Shown here: piece after piece, positions 33,366 through 44,537 of the stretch
Layout: every line of letters starts with the position of its first letter
Numbering within the stretch: position 1 is the stretch's first letter
Source of the DNA: Pegoplata infirma
Taxonomy: Eukaryota > Arthropoda > Insecta > Diptera > Anthomyiidae
DNA length: 64,000 bases
Assembly (NCBI GenBank): GCA_963921195.1
Contig: OY992540.1
Location: forward strand, 191,813,576-191,877,575
Reading direction: 5' to 3'
Translations under genes and position numbers: made by a program
The notes under the pieces: model-generated
What the model saw: only the letters and a program-made list of their open reading frames with translations
Told to the model about the DNA's origin: nothing
Databases searched by the model: none

Positions 33366-33992
33366 TATGAAAAACTTAAAGAGTCACTCCCTCCCTCTAA
33401 AGGGTCGTCCAAAAGTCAAATCAAAAAAAATCATTCAAATCGGTCCAGCCGTTTGGTTGTAAATAATTTTGGCCAAAAAAAGAGTAAAATTTCCTATAGT
33501 GCACTGGTCCGATTTGGCTGAAATTTAATACGAGCCAGGCAAGGGCAACGATAAATATATATGCGAAGCTTCATCATCATCCAAATTGCCCTTAAAAATT
33601 TTGCGTGTTTTTTATCTCCTAAATTCACAAAAAACCCTTGCCGAAATTCAGTCGTTTGCTCTTAACTTTTGAACCACTGGACCGATTTCGCTGGATTGCA
33701 ATACCAACCTGATCAGGTAAATGCTCAACATATATGCCAAACTTCAGGAGCCTCCGTAAAGTCTTTCAAAAGTTAGCGTGTTTTCAACAGACAGACAGTC
33801 GGACGGACATCGCTAGATCGTCTTAGAATCGATCGAGGATCATGAAGATATATACTTTATGGGATCCTAGACCAATATTTCGAGGTGTTACAAACGGAAT
33901 GACAAACTTATATATACCCTCTATCACTAGAGTGGAGGGTATAATAAAAACAAACTTTTCTTTTCATTTTACAAGGTTTTTTTTTGAGTGTA

Positions 33993-34290
33993 GTAATATG
34001 TTTTAAAACATTTTTTTTTGTAACAACTATTATTGAATTTTCATGGATTTCTTAAAAGTCTTTTGGATTTTTACAAAGATTTGGTTAATTTTACCAAGAT
34101 TTTAGGTAAATTAACCAAACCCATTTAAATAAAATCTGTTTTACATTCGGTTTAACTATCCAGAATTTGGTAAAATTTTACCAAGTTTAAGATATACTGG
34201 TGTGTAGGGTTTCAAATGTAGCATTTTTTTTTTTTGTTAAACTCAGTCAAATTACCTAAGTTATTAAAAAACTAGTCGAATAGCCTGTCC
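33993..34290. repeat. Diverged 0.3-kb module
   Basis: Resumes the 'accaagattttaggtaaatta' and 'aattttaccaagtttaagatat' family interrupted at 31,377. Confidence 0.6.
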
Positions 34291-34776
34291 CTGCCAGGCG
34301 GAACACCAAATCACTTTTCTTAATAATTCTAATTTTTTACCAAACTTTATAAAAAATTATGTTTGTGCTTCAAAAATTTAATATTGCTAAATTGAGTTAC
34401 ATCAATGTATTTCCCAAACTGGAAAAAAATTTTATGACTGTAAAAGGTTTTATTGATAAAATTTTAGAACTAAATTTAGCACTCCCATTTCGTTTCCGTC
34501 CTTAAACCGGATATCAAAAATCCATCGTGTGGATCTGTCCCATGGTCACTCCTATATACATGGAAATTTGTTTATTTCTCAGTCATGAAGGGTTTTAAAA
34601 TTAGCTAAAATGTTAAAAAAACACAATTTTTTCACATACATTTTTCCTTATAATTCTCCGTACACAGTTTAAATATTAAATCTGACATCATAAGGATATG
34701 ATCCATTGTCAATACTTTATGATTTACAATTTTCAGCATCCTTAGTCATTAGGGGTTTCAGAAATAGTTTGAGGCT

Positions 34777-34886
34777 GTTATTCATAACACTTATAGTAGA
34801 CTTATTGTAGGTTTATTTGACAAATATGCCTGCAATATCTGTCAAATAAACCTACTTTAGTTATATTTTAGTTTTTATGAATAACC
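34777..34886. mobile_element. 110-bp palindrome, GTTATTCATAA ends
   Basis: GTTATTCATAA is mirrored by TTATGAATAAC, with an inner pair 'taggtttatttgaca/tgtcaaataaaccta'. A miniature element inside the 165-bp array. Confidence 0.72.
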
Positions 34887-35441
34887 ACCAAAATGTTTTA
34901 AAACTAAATTTCGCCATCTTCCGCCACTTCCCCTGTCTTAGAGGCCGAAAATTCGGCTACGTTACAGATTATATATATAAACTGAACAAAATTCACAACG
35001 GATTTTTTTTTATCTCCGCCCTTTCACTGGATATCCAGGTCAGTTTTGATCTTTGCCATAGTCCGTACCATATGCATCCTAATTTTCATCTTTCAAGGTC
35101 ATAAGGTGTCTTCAAAATTAGGTAAGATGTGAAAACATAATTTTTCCATGCCCATTTCTTCTCTTAATTCTCGGTCCATATTTCAAAATTTTTAAATCTG
35201 ACTACTTTAGGATAAGCTCCATCGTTAGTACTATACTCGTATCCACGCCCGTTTCCCTCTTAATTCTCCGTCCACAGTCCAAAAATTTTAAGTCTGACTA
35301 CTTTGGGATATGGTCCAGTGTCAGGACAATATGCTGGTCAATTTTCGGCTGCGTAGGTCATTAGGGCTTTAAAGTTAGTTAAAATAAAAATAATAAAACA
35401 CAATATTGCCTTGTCCCTTTTTCCCTTCAACTCTCCGTCTA

Positions 35442-36626
35442 CACTGAAAAAAAAATTTACCATTTTTAAAGCATGTTGAACTTAATTTAAAAAAAGGAGG
35501 GTATGCGAGGGCTCCAAAGATATAAATTCTTCTTCCAAGTATATTTTATCCTAAAACATAGTAATGCATTTACTTAAATATATCTTAAAAGTAAGTAAAA
35601 TTGTGCTAAATATAAGTTTAATTGTTTTTATCCAGAGGAAAAATATTTTTTTAAAATAAGTAAAAATTTCCTTAAAATTACGGATTCTGTGGACCCTATG
35701 GAGTCCCAATGTAAGGACCCTATGGGCCCCCAATATATGGTGTCCGCCCATGAGTATATGCATACACTATTATAGGGTCACTAATGATTTTGATCCAAAA
35801 TTTTGGTCAGAATCGCTCTATCTTGCTTAGTTTTCGAGATATGGGAATGGGGTCTTGAGAAATTTGATCATGAAATAACTCGAAAACTATAACTCGGAGG
35901 GCTTTGGGGTCTTCGGCGGTCATATTCTACAAGTTAAGGACTACAAAAATGTCTTTAGAATTTTTTTCGTATCTGCAGTATTTGCAGAGTTATAGGCATT
36001 TGAAAATTCCGCGAAAATCGAAATTTGGATTTAAAGTTTGGATCTCATGGGGTCTCCAGATGGGGCCCCCAGATGGGGTCCCCAAAATACCTAAAGTAGT
36101 TTTGCCTTACGTTAATTAAATTCTTTTTTAAACTGATGAAGATATGGATTCAAATAAAGTCAATGAAATCAATAAAATAAAGATTACTTTTTTCTTAAAT
36201 TAAAACAAAAATTGATTAAATTAAAGAAAATGCGTTTTGGAATTAAAGATTAGTACTTATTTGATTCAATGTCTTGAAAATGTCTATACTATTTTTAAGT
36301 AAGTTACATACTTATTTATTTTTTTTGCTCACAATTTAATTTTTTTTCTTTTAAGTAATACAAGATTTTTTAATAAACCCATTTTTTCTTAAATGCAATC
36401 AATTCGGCATAAATGTAAAGAATATTAAACTTAATTTAAAAAAACAAATTAAGGAAAACTTTTGTGCTTTTTTAAGTATTTGCATGTACTATCTTCAAGT
36501 TTATTTTCGTGGTTTTAAGTAAAACCACCTTATATTAAGATAAGTTGAAGTAAATTCCAAAAAAAATTGTTTACTTAAATTAATAACAGTGTTTATTTAA
36601 TTTCAGTATAGTTATTTTTTTCAGTG
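35442..36626. mobile_element. TA-CACTG element with TTTAAGTAAA core, 1.2 kb
   Basis: Ends CACTGAAAAAAAAATTTACC and ...ATAGTTATTTTTTTCAGTG with TA on both sides (35,440-35,441 and 36,627-36,628). The host reads 'ctctccgtc-ta-cattccaaaaatg' once it is removed, matching neighbouring array units. A different ~0.4-kb segment in the middle (35,685-36,110, 'gtccccaga', 'ccctatgggcccc') is G+C-richer and related to 27,220-27,420 and 47,390-47,580. Confidence 0.78.
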
Positions 36627-36714
36627 TACATTCCAAAAATGTTAAATCGGACTACTTTAGAATATGCTTCATAGTTAGGACTACATGTTAGGGACTTCAG
36701 CTTCCTAATTCATA

Positions 36715-37386
36715 CACTCAAAATAATAACTCTGTAAAATACTCTGTAAAATGACTGTAATCTTAATTCAACAGATATTTGACAGAGTTTTCTGTCAAAA
36801 CACAGATTTAAAGAAAATTCTTTGTATTTTTTGTGACAAAAAAAGTTTATTTTGTAATATAAATTTTAACTTTGCAATCTTAATTTTACAGATAATTAAC
36901 AGAGTTTTCTGCTAAAATACAGATTTAAGCGAAATACTCTGTATTTTTTATAACCAAAAAACTAAGTTTTATCTGTATTTTTACTTATTTCTATGTAATC
37001 TTAATTTCATAGTTTAAAACAGAGTTTTCTGTAAAAACACCAAAATTATATCTGTATTTTTTTCGAGAAAATGTTTAAAAAGTAACAAACATTTTACAAA
37101 ATAACATGTTTTTTACTAAAGTCTGTAAATTAACAGAGTTTTTTTCTGTAAAATTTAGGTTGCATAAAATGCATTTTAATTTACAGAGTTGTTCTTTGCT
37201 AAATGGTGTTTTATTTAACCAATATTTTACTTGGAGCTCTGTAAATTAACAGTTTTTTTTGTCAAAATCATTTTACAGAGTTTTATAGTAAAATTACCAA
37301 GAAATGTTGCTAGCTGGAAAAATATGGTGTACTCTGTTAAATTAGCAGAGTTTTTTCGTAATTTAACAGAGTTATTATTTTGAGTG
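36715..37386. mobile_element. TA-CACTC element with ACTCTGTAAAAT core, copy 1
   Basis: Ends CACTCAAAATAATAACTCTG / CAGAGTTATTATTTTGAGTG with TA flanks (36,713-36,714 and 37,387-37,388). The core is made of 'aactctgtaaaat' and 'taacagagtt' repeats. Confidence 0.85.
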
Positions 37387-37517
37387 TAGGGGCGGAGCTT
37401 AAAAATACTCTAAAATGTTACAAAAAAAATATTTTGCCAAGTTCCCATTTTCTCGTAATTCGCCGCCAATAGGCAAAAAATCCGGCTTGGTAAGAATCTG
37501 TCCCTTGTGTTTTACTA

Positions 37518-38323
37518 CACTCAAAATAATAACTCTGTTAAATTACAGAAAAACTCTGCTAATTTAACAGAGTACACCATACTTTTCCAGCTAACAACAT
37601 TTCTTGGTAATTTTACTAAAAAACTCTGTAAAATGATTTTGACAGAAAAAAACTGTTAATTTACAGAGTTTGTAGTAAAATATTAGTTAAATATGAAAGC
37701 TTTTTTACAGAGAAAACTCTGTAATTTTACTATTAAACTCTGTAAAATGCTTTGGACAAAAACAACTGTTAATTTACAGAGTTTCTAGTAAAATATTGGT
37801 TAAATAAACCACCATTTAGCAAAGAAAACTATGTAAATTTACATATATTTGTAAAATACATTTGATGCAAAAAAAAAAATACAGAAAAAACTCTGTAAAT
37901 TTACAGAGTTTAGTTAAATGCATGTTATTTTGTAAAATTTTTATAAAATTTCTGAAAAATTTTTTTTGATAACTTTTTTTGCTACTACTATTTAAACTTT
38001 TTCTCAAAAAATAAAAATATACAGATATAATTTTGATGTTTGGTAACAAAAACTACTCAAAACAGAAAATTTTTTTGGTTATAAAAAAATACGAAGTATT
38101 TTGCTTAGGTCTGTATTTTAGCAGAAAACTCTGTTAATTATCTGTAAAATTAAGATTACGAAGTAAAAAGGAATATAACAGATGACTCTTTGTTTTTTTG
38201 TCACAACAAAATACAAAGTATTTTCTTTAAATCTGTATTTTGACAGAAAACTCTGTCAAATATCTGTTGAATTGAGATTACAGTCATTTTACAGAGTATT
38301 TTTCAGAGTTATTATTTTGAGTG
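37518..38323. mobile_element. TA-CACTC element with ACTCTGTAAAAT core, copy 2 (inverted)
   Basis: Same ends with TA at 37,516-37,517 and 38,324-38,325. Its interior is the reverse complement of copy 1 (for example 'agagtacaccatacttttccagct' against 'agctggaaaaatatggtgtactct'). Only 131 bp separate the two. Confidence 0.85.
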
Positions 38324-38328
38324 TATAT

Positions 38329-39232
38329 TAGACTGGGTCGACCATAAAGGAGAAAAAAAAAGTTCCCATTGTGCGGGCTTAATTTTCAAGCTTACCTCGA
38401 AAAAGTTCCAAAATATTAGATTTTTAGGTCGCGATTTGGTACCGCCGAAATCGTTTTTTGTTCATAGCTTTGTCAGTTGATGTCCGATCGTTTTAAAAAA
38501 AAAATTGTTAGAAAGTCCTCAGCGAGTACTAAAGTTGACTCATGTCTAGTTTTAACCTCAGAGGTCATCTTCTTGTTATGATTGTTAGTTTCTCATCTTT
38601 CTACCCACTTAAATGATTTTTATTTTTCCATTAAATTATAGCACTAAAAAATTCATGAAATTCTTCCCTTGGAAGTATCCAGTTGAATTTATTAACAAAA
38701 AAGTTACATTTGATTTAAGATTTTCATATACAATATAAAGAAAATTAGAAAAAACACTTGTTATTATGCCTTTAAACTATATTTAATTTTTTTAGTTTGT
38801 ATTTAAATACATACGAACAAGTGTTTTAAATCTTTTTCTATGGAAATTTAAAATTGAATGTAACTTTTTTGTTAATTAATTTAAGAGGGTACTTCTAAGG
38901 GAAGAATTTCATGAATTTTTTAATGCTATAATTTAATGGAAAAATAAAAAACATTTAGGTGGGTAGAAAGCTGAGAAACTAACACTCATGACACGAAGAT
39001 GAGCTCAGAGGTCAAAACCAGATATGGGTCAAATTTAGTACTCGCGGAGGACTTTTAAACGAATTTTTTTTTTAAACGATCGGACATCAAATGACAAAGT
39101 TATGAACAAATAACGATTTCGGCGGTACCAAATCGCGACCTAAAAATCTTATATTTTGGCTATGGAACTTTTTCGAGGTAAGCTTTAAAATTAAGCCCGC
39201 ACAATGGGAACTTTTTTTTTCGACCCGGTCTA
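38329..39232. mobile_element. 904-bp foldback element, TAGACTGGGTCGACC ends
   Basis: TAGACTGGGTCGACC / GGTCGAAA-type inverted ends (right end CGACCCGGTCTA) with long matching arms ('aagttcccattgtgcgggctt', 'ggtcgcgatttggtaccgccg'). A perfect 8-bp duplication gtgtatat lies at 38,321-38,328 and 39,233-39,240. It landed on the right end of the preceding CACTC element. The 8-bp TSD and TAG start suggest hAT; not proven. Confidence 0.85.
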
Positions 39233-40430
39233 GTGTATATACATGCCAATTTTAAGCGTATAAGGCCATTAATGAAATTCAAAAAGCGCTGGATACACAA
39301 AAAATAAGAAAAACACACAAAAAAAATATATGTACAGAAAATAGATGGTAATAAATTTACCACACCCCTTTGCCTTTCTTATTCTCTACCCATACACTGG
39401 ATATCAAAAATCCAGGTTCGTGTTGATCTTCCCCATGAAACCTACTATATACATGCCAATTTTCATCTTCCTAAGTCATTCGGGGTCTTTAAATTAGTTA
39501 AAATATTAAAAACCCAATTTTTTCCCGCTCTTTCATCTTTTAATTCTCCGTCCACAGTCGAGAAATTTAAAATCCGATTACTTCAGGATAAACAACATCG
39601 TTAGCACTATACGCTATCCATTTTCCGCTTCCTTTGTGGGCTTCAAAATAAGTTAAAATGTTAATTATCCCAATTTTGTCCATTCGACATTTTCCTTTCA
39701 ATTCTCCGCCCACAGTTCAAAAATTTAAAATTCGACTATTTCAGGATATGCTTTATCGATAGGACTATATGCTAGGAAATTTTCAGGTTCCTAAGTCATT
39801 AGAGGACTTTACAATAAGCTAAAATGTAAATTTTCATCTTCATAGGTCATTGGGGTCTTCAAATTAGTTAAAATATAAAAAAAACACAATTTTGCCACGC
39901 CCCATTCTTCTCTTAATTCTCCTTCCACAGTCTAAAAAATGTAAGTCCGATTACTTCAGGATATGCTTCATTGTTAGAACTAAATGCTATGCAATTTTCC
40001 GCTTCCTAAGTCATTTGGGGGCTTCAAAAGAAGTAAAAATGTTTAAAAAATCCCAATTTTGCCACGACACTTTTCCCCTCAATTCTCCGCCCACATTGCG
40101 AAAATTTTAAATCCGACTACTTGGGGATATGCGCCATCGTTAGGACTATATTCTAGGAAATTTTCAGCTTCCTAAGTCATTAGGGGGCTTTAAATTAAGC
40201 AAAAATGTCAAAAAATTTAATTTTGCCACGCCTACTTTTTCGCTTATTTCTCCGCCCACAGGCAAAAAATCGAAAATCCGGCTACGTTAGGATCTGCCCC
40301 AGGTGTTTTACTATATGCATGCCAATTTTCAGCTTTGTAGCTCATCAGTAGGCTTCAAAAAGCTCTGGATAGACAAAAAAAGAGGAACACACAAATAGGG
40401 AAATTATATATATAGAAGATTATATAAAAA

Positions 40431-41010
40431 ATTTTGTTGGAAAATTTTTTAAACTTCAATTCTTTAAAAAATTAATTTGCATAAATATTTTTAAAAAACA
40501 AAAAATAAGATTGTACCAAGCATTTAGGTAAATTTTTAGGTAAATTATCCAAATGTTAAAATATGACATTAATACGTAAAACAAAAACTAGATACCTAAG
40601 AACGTTTTTCAAAGACGTTTTAATTGAACCTGTTTTATATCAGTTTTACTATCAATAGTTCTAGATTTAATTTTACCAAATTTTTGGGTATATTGGAGTG
40701 AAGAGTTTTTTTTAAGTAGGTACTGACGTATATAGCAAAATTACTTGTTTAAATGTCTTTTAGTCTTTGGCAACTTACCTAAGTATTTGTTAAACATTTT
40801 AATTGTTTCAACTAATACCTAAGTTTTTTTAAACAATTCAAATTGTCCACTTTTATAGCTCCCCAATAGTCTTCAATGAAAAAATAAGCCTTAAAAGCTT
40901 TTTCGTTCCTGTTTCGACTTAGGCAACTTACCTAAGTATTTGTTTAAAACTTTAAATCTTGCAACTAATGTAAACATTTACCTAAGTCTTTTATACAATT
41001 TTTAATCGTC
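40431..41010. repeat. Diverged 0.3-kb modules
   Basis: 'Gtaccaagcatttaggtaaattt' and repeated 'ggcaacttacctaagtatttgtt' (near 40,770 and 40,922) link this to 29.7-31.4 kb. Confidence 0.6.
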
Positions 41011-41459
41011 CACTTTTATAACTTCTTATTATTCCTCCATGAAAAAATAAGCATTGAAAGCTTTTACGTAAAAAACTTTTCTAAGCAATTTACTTTCTCT
41101 AGCATTTAATTCAGCATTATTTAGAATTATTTATACAAAAAAAGAGTTTGTAATTATATTTATCTGTTTGTGTCTGCCAGAAGAAGTAGAAAAAAAAAAA
41201 TTGAAACAAAAAAAAAACTTTGTAAAATAAAAACTTTTGTGTTGTTTATCATGGCAGGTCTTCAACCTTTTCACCTACTTTCTATAAAATTGTACTTATG
41301 TAAAACAAAACAAAAAAGAATGACTTTTTTGTTTCTGTTTTTATTATAAAAAATTTTTTTAGATGTTTTTTTTGTTTTTTTTGTATTTTTTTTATTATTG
41401 GTTGGTAGAGCTGTCAGTTTATTGTTAATAGTATGCTGCTGACTGCTCCATCGGTTCTG
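41011..41459. other. Spacer, not obviously repetitive
   Basis: T/A-rich, no coding signal; it shares nothing obvious with the rest of the window. Confidence 0.45.
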
Positions 41460-41800
41460 TTGTCTAATTTTTATACTCTCCCATTAATGATAGAGGGTTT
41501 TATATAAGTTTGTCAAGCCGTTTGCAACTTAAAGAAACATTACTCTTGGGACCCATTAAGTATGAATATTCGTGATTCTCGTTCTATTTTAAAGCCAGCC
41601 AGCGATGTACATCTGTCTGTGCAAATCAGTTTTTTGAACAAACTATAAGACCAAGAAGCCCGACTTAAATACGAAAATATTTGTTGTCTTTCTTAGCAGG
41701 TTGTAAGTAAATTTCGGCAAAATCGGTTCAGTAGAAAACGTAAAAAAAATATTTAAAAAAAAATCCCAAAAAAAACTTGAATAGTTTTTTGGAGAACGCC
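41460..41800. mobile_element. Helentron-like fragment
   Basis: 'Gatagagggttttatataagtttgtc', 'gggacccattaagtatgaat' and 'cagcgatgtacatctgtctg' follow the family order with many changes. 'Ggcaaaatcggttcagtagaaaacg' follows. Confidence 0.55.
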
Positions 41801-41803
41801 TTA

Positions 41804-41934
41804 GTGTTTCTTCACAATACAGCAGCAAGCAGCAGACAGCAAAATTTCCACATGTATTTTGTTGTTGGCGCAACAACAAAATACATATAAAAATTTTGCT
41901 GTCTGCTGCTTGCTGCTGTATTGTGAAGAAACAC
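41804..41934. mobile_element. 131-bp near-perfect hairpin element with TTA duplication
   Basis: The ~44-bp left arm (GTGTTTCTTCACAATACAGC..., with CAGCAG repeats) is exactly mirrored at the right, and the centre is a second palindrome (ATGTATTTTGTTGTTG / CAACAACAAAATACAT). TTA flanks both sides (41,801-41,803, 41,935-41,937), as in PIF/Harbinger MITEs. It lies inside a Helentron-like fragment. Confidence 0.88.
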
Positions 41935-41937
41935 TTA

Positions 41938-42529
41938 CTGTAAAATGTTAAGGGTATCACTAAAATCAGCAATGCCGATTAAAAAAAATCTCTATATTTT
42001 CGACGTCAGAGTTTTGGATAAATGTATTGCTTTTTTTGTTTTTACTGCCTCATGTGGTGATTATCTGCTTCATTTTAAATTTGAATTCTGTAATAGTTTT
42101 TTAATGACTTTTTTAAATTTACAAAAATTAAAAAAAAGTATTTAAATATATATTTTTTTTACGCAAATTTAAATAATTTTTTTATTGCACCCTACAAAGC
42201 TTTTTTAAAAAAGCTTTTTTTACACAAATATTTTTTTATAAACTCCCTAAATGCCAATAACATCTATCCACCCACTTCTTTATATAAATAAAATTCTTTT
42301 TGTACGCACATTTTATGTTGCACTTCTTCTAAATGGTACCTAAAAATATCTGACGTTTCTGTTTCATTATACATAGATATTTTACTTTTTTTTTTCATAG
42401 GCGACTGCCAAGTCCACTTGTCTGAATGACAGACATTCTAGCAAACGTTACAAACAAATATGCAGGCAACAACAAAATAACACTATATAATATTTGTTAT
42501 ATAGATGACAGACATTAGGGAATTATAAT
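41938..42529. other. Spacer, nothing recognised
   Basis: AT-rich with short frames; 'aagcttttttaaaaaagctt' (42,197-42,217) is a small palindrome. Confidence 0.4.
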
Positions 42530-43139
42530 AGAGTGGAGTGAAAATTTAATAATTATTGAAGATCTAAAAATTTAAAAGCTCTGAAGAAAATTCCAAACCA
42601 TAGCATTTTGATAACTTTTGATATACATCAAAGCATGGATTAGAAAATGTTAGAGCTTTCAAATAGGTACACTTTCTTTAGTATATATAGTTGGTACTTT
42701 TATACCCGATCTGCTAAAAAGTACCAAAAAAAGTTGAAGTGAGTAGCCATAAAAATTTCCTATTACAAAAATTTATATCACCGAAATAAAAAAAAAACAC
42801 CAGCATGAAAAGGTTAGAAATCAAATTAGTTTGTTTAATTCGATACCCTTTCACTTGCTAGAAATGTTTACAAATTCATTTGAAACCCTTAAATTTTAAC
42901 ATTTTTTCTATTGTTAATAATGTTTTTTTTTTCTTTTTGGGCCCAATAGGTTCATCTCCCGGAAAAAAGGACCACAAAGGCAGGGGTTCTAAGGGGGCAA
43001 AAAGCGTACCTTTTGTACTTTTTATATTTTCTGAAATAATGGTCATCGAAATTTGAAATTTGGAATGTGGGATCCATCTTTCGTAAGAAGTACTTTTTGG
43101 AAATTCTGATTCTAAGGGTATAAAAAGTAGTAAAAAATA
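42530..43139. repeat. Degenerate GTACTTT modules, left of FB2
   Basis: 'Gtactttttatattttctgaaataatgg', 'gaatgtgggatccatc' and 'ttctgattctaagggtataaaaagtag' belong to the 8780-9340 family. They resume at 44,230 across the FB2 insertion. Confidence 0.6.
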
Positions 43140-44229
43140 TGGGGCAAAACGCGTCAACGGTCCACACCCAAAAACAAATGTTGTCCGATTCAAGTATAAT
43201 TTTGGCAAAATATTAGGTTAATGATAGGTAGTATAAATTACAAATATAAAATTTGTTGTTGAAATATTGGCAGAGTTACAGGGTTGGGAAGTTTTGATGT
43301 TTTTGAAAAGAATATATTTTGGTGAATTTTAATTAACACTTTGATGAAACAAAAATTATAATTTAAAAAACTAATTTTAAAGTATTTTTGATGGCCTTTA
43401 AAATGGCATTTGTGTTTTTTTTTTTTAAAAAATAAATTTGACCTTAAAATTCAAGGTCAAAATATTAAATTGTAATTATCTTATAAAAGTCGCACTTTTA
43501 AATTTTTTTCACTAAGCCCATTAGAAAGCTTGACATTTTTTTTTAATTTCGTTTTTAAAAAAAAAAATGGTATGTATGATGCTTTATGAGAAATCAATTT
43601 TTTAGGAGTATATAACACTCAAATTGTACTGAAATCGCTTTAATCTTCATATAATAACAACAACAAAAATCAATGCTTAGATAAAGTGTGCGTTGTAAAC
43701 ACACACAACAAACGTTGCACGCATAAAAAATAAAGAAATCAGTACAGTTTGGGTGTTATGTACTCGTAAAAAAATTGATTTCTCATAAAGTATCATACAT
43801 ACCTTTTTTTTTTTAAAAAATCGAAATTAAAATAAATTTTAAGCTTTCTAGTGGGCTTAGTGAAAATAATCTAAAAGTGCGACCCTTATAAGATAATTAC
43901 AATTTAATATTTTGACCTTGAATTTTAAGGTTAAATTTATTTTTTTCAAAAAAACACAAATGCCATTTTAAAGGCCGTCAAAAATACTTTAAAAGTCGTT
44001 TTTAAAATTATAATTTTTGTTTCATCAAAATGTTAATTAAAATTCACCAAAATATGTTCTTTTCAAAAACATCAAAACTTTCCAACCCTGTAACTCTGCC
44101 AATATTTCATCAAAAAATTTTATATTTATAATTTAGAATACCTATCATTAACCTACTATTTTACCAAAATTATACTTAAATTGGACAACATTTGTTTTTT
44201 GGTGTGGACCTTTGACGCGTTTTGCCCCA
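43140..44229. mobile_element. 1.1-kb foldback element FB2, TGGGGCAAAACGCGTCAA ends
   Basis: TGGGGCAAAACGCGTCAA / TTGACGCGTTTTGCCCCA, preceded by AATA and followed by TATA. The arms are ~470-500 bp with few differences (for example 'ggcagagttacagggttgg' against 'ccaaccctgtaactctgcc'). The loop at about 43,665-43,740 has 'acaacaacaaaaatcaatgc' and 'ttgtaaacacacacaac'. No gene inside. Its ends resemble FB1 and FB3. Confidence 0.88.
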
Positions 44230-44535
44230 TATACTTATGGTACTTTTTATATTTTCTGAAGTAATGGTCCTACAAACTTGAAATATGGAAATATTTTTCA
44301 TTCTGAAAAAAATATTTTTTTTTGAAAATTCTTTGGGGCCAAAGAGGAGTACAGTAGTGTAGTTTGGTACTTTTTGTTGATATTCGGACACTTCAGAAAA
44401 ATACAAAAAAATCTGAACATCAAATAATGGTTCTAAAAATTTGCAATGTAGGATTATTCAGTGAAAAGAGCGTTATTAAAAAATAAATTTTAAAAAAGTT
44501 TCCATGGTTCAGGTAGGGTAATATGGTACTTTTGG
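44230..44535. repeat. Degenerate GTACTTT modules, right of FB2
   Basis: 'Tggtactttttatattttctgaagtaatggtcc', 'ggttctaaaaatttgcaatgtaggatt', continuing the family. Confidence 0.55.
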
Positions 44536-44537
44536 TA

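Larger units (their letters stand above)
32094..33501. mobile_element. CACTATAGG TIR element, 1.4 kb (nest 3, layer 3)
   Basis: TIRs CACTATAGGAAATTTTAC / GTAAAATTTCCTATAGTG, with similarity extending ~33 bp to 'ttttttggccaaaa'. TSD CACTG at 32,089-32,093 and 33,502-33,506. Excision leaves 'gaaccactggtccgattt', exactly the sequence expected from sister Helentron-like copies, so the 5-bp TSD is secure. It carries remnants of coding sequence. The superfamily is not assigned: the CACTA-like end and a 5-bp TSD do not fit one textbook class. Confidence 0.85.
31809..33950 (+). mobile_element. Helentron-like element (nest 3, layer 2)
   Basis: The left terminus 'gttaaattcgacttggcctaatctatgaataccctc' starts near 31,820. 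The body resumes at 33,502 with 'cttttgaaccactggaccgattt', 'cagacagacagtcggacggacatcgctagatcg', 'gatcgaggatcatgaagatatatactttatggg' and 'gagggtataataaaaa'. With the insertion removed it is ~0.75 kb and collinear with 63,205-64,000 (inverted). Confidence 0.72.
31378..33990. mobile_element. TA-CACTC element with CTTGTAAAAT core (outer layer, nest 3)
   Basis: The left end is CACTCAAAAAAACCTTGTC after TA (31,376-31,377). The right end is ACAAGGTTTTTTTTTGAGTG before TA (33,991-33,992). About 430 bp of left arm and 40 bp of right arm belong to it, with 'cttgtaa' and 'ttacaattttattgg' motifs shared with 54,193-54,634, 45,720-45,915 and 46,075-46,500. The rest is a nested stack. Confidence 0.78.
34291..40430. 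repeat. Degenerate ~165-bp tandem array, interrupted
   Basis: Units share 'ttctccg(t/c)ccacag', 'aaaaatttaaa(t/g)(c/t)cgactac', 'aggatatgctccatcgttagg', 'ttttcagcttcctaagtcatt' and 'gccacgcc'. 'Ttctccg'-type marks fall near 34,655, 35,262, 39,545, 39,700, 39,918, 40,083 and 40,251, a spacing of roughly 155-220 bp. A small palindrome (34,777-34,886) and four larger TIR elements interrupt it. Small frames inside are repeat shadows. Confidence 0.75.
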
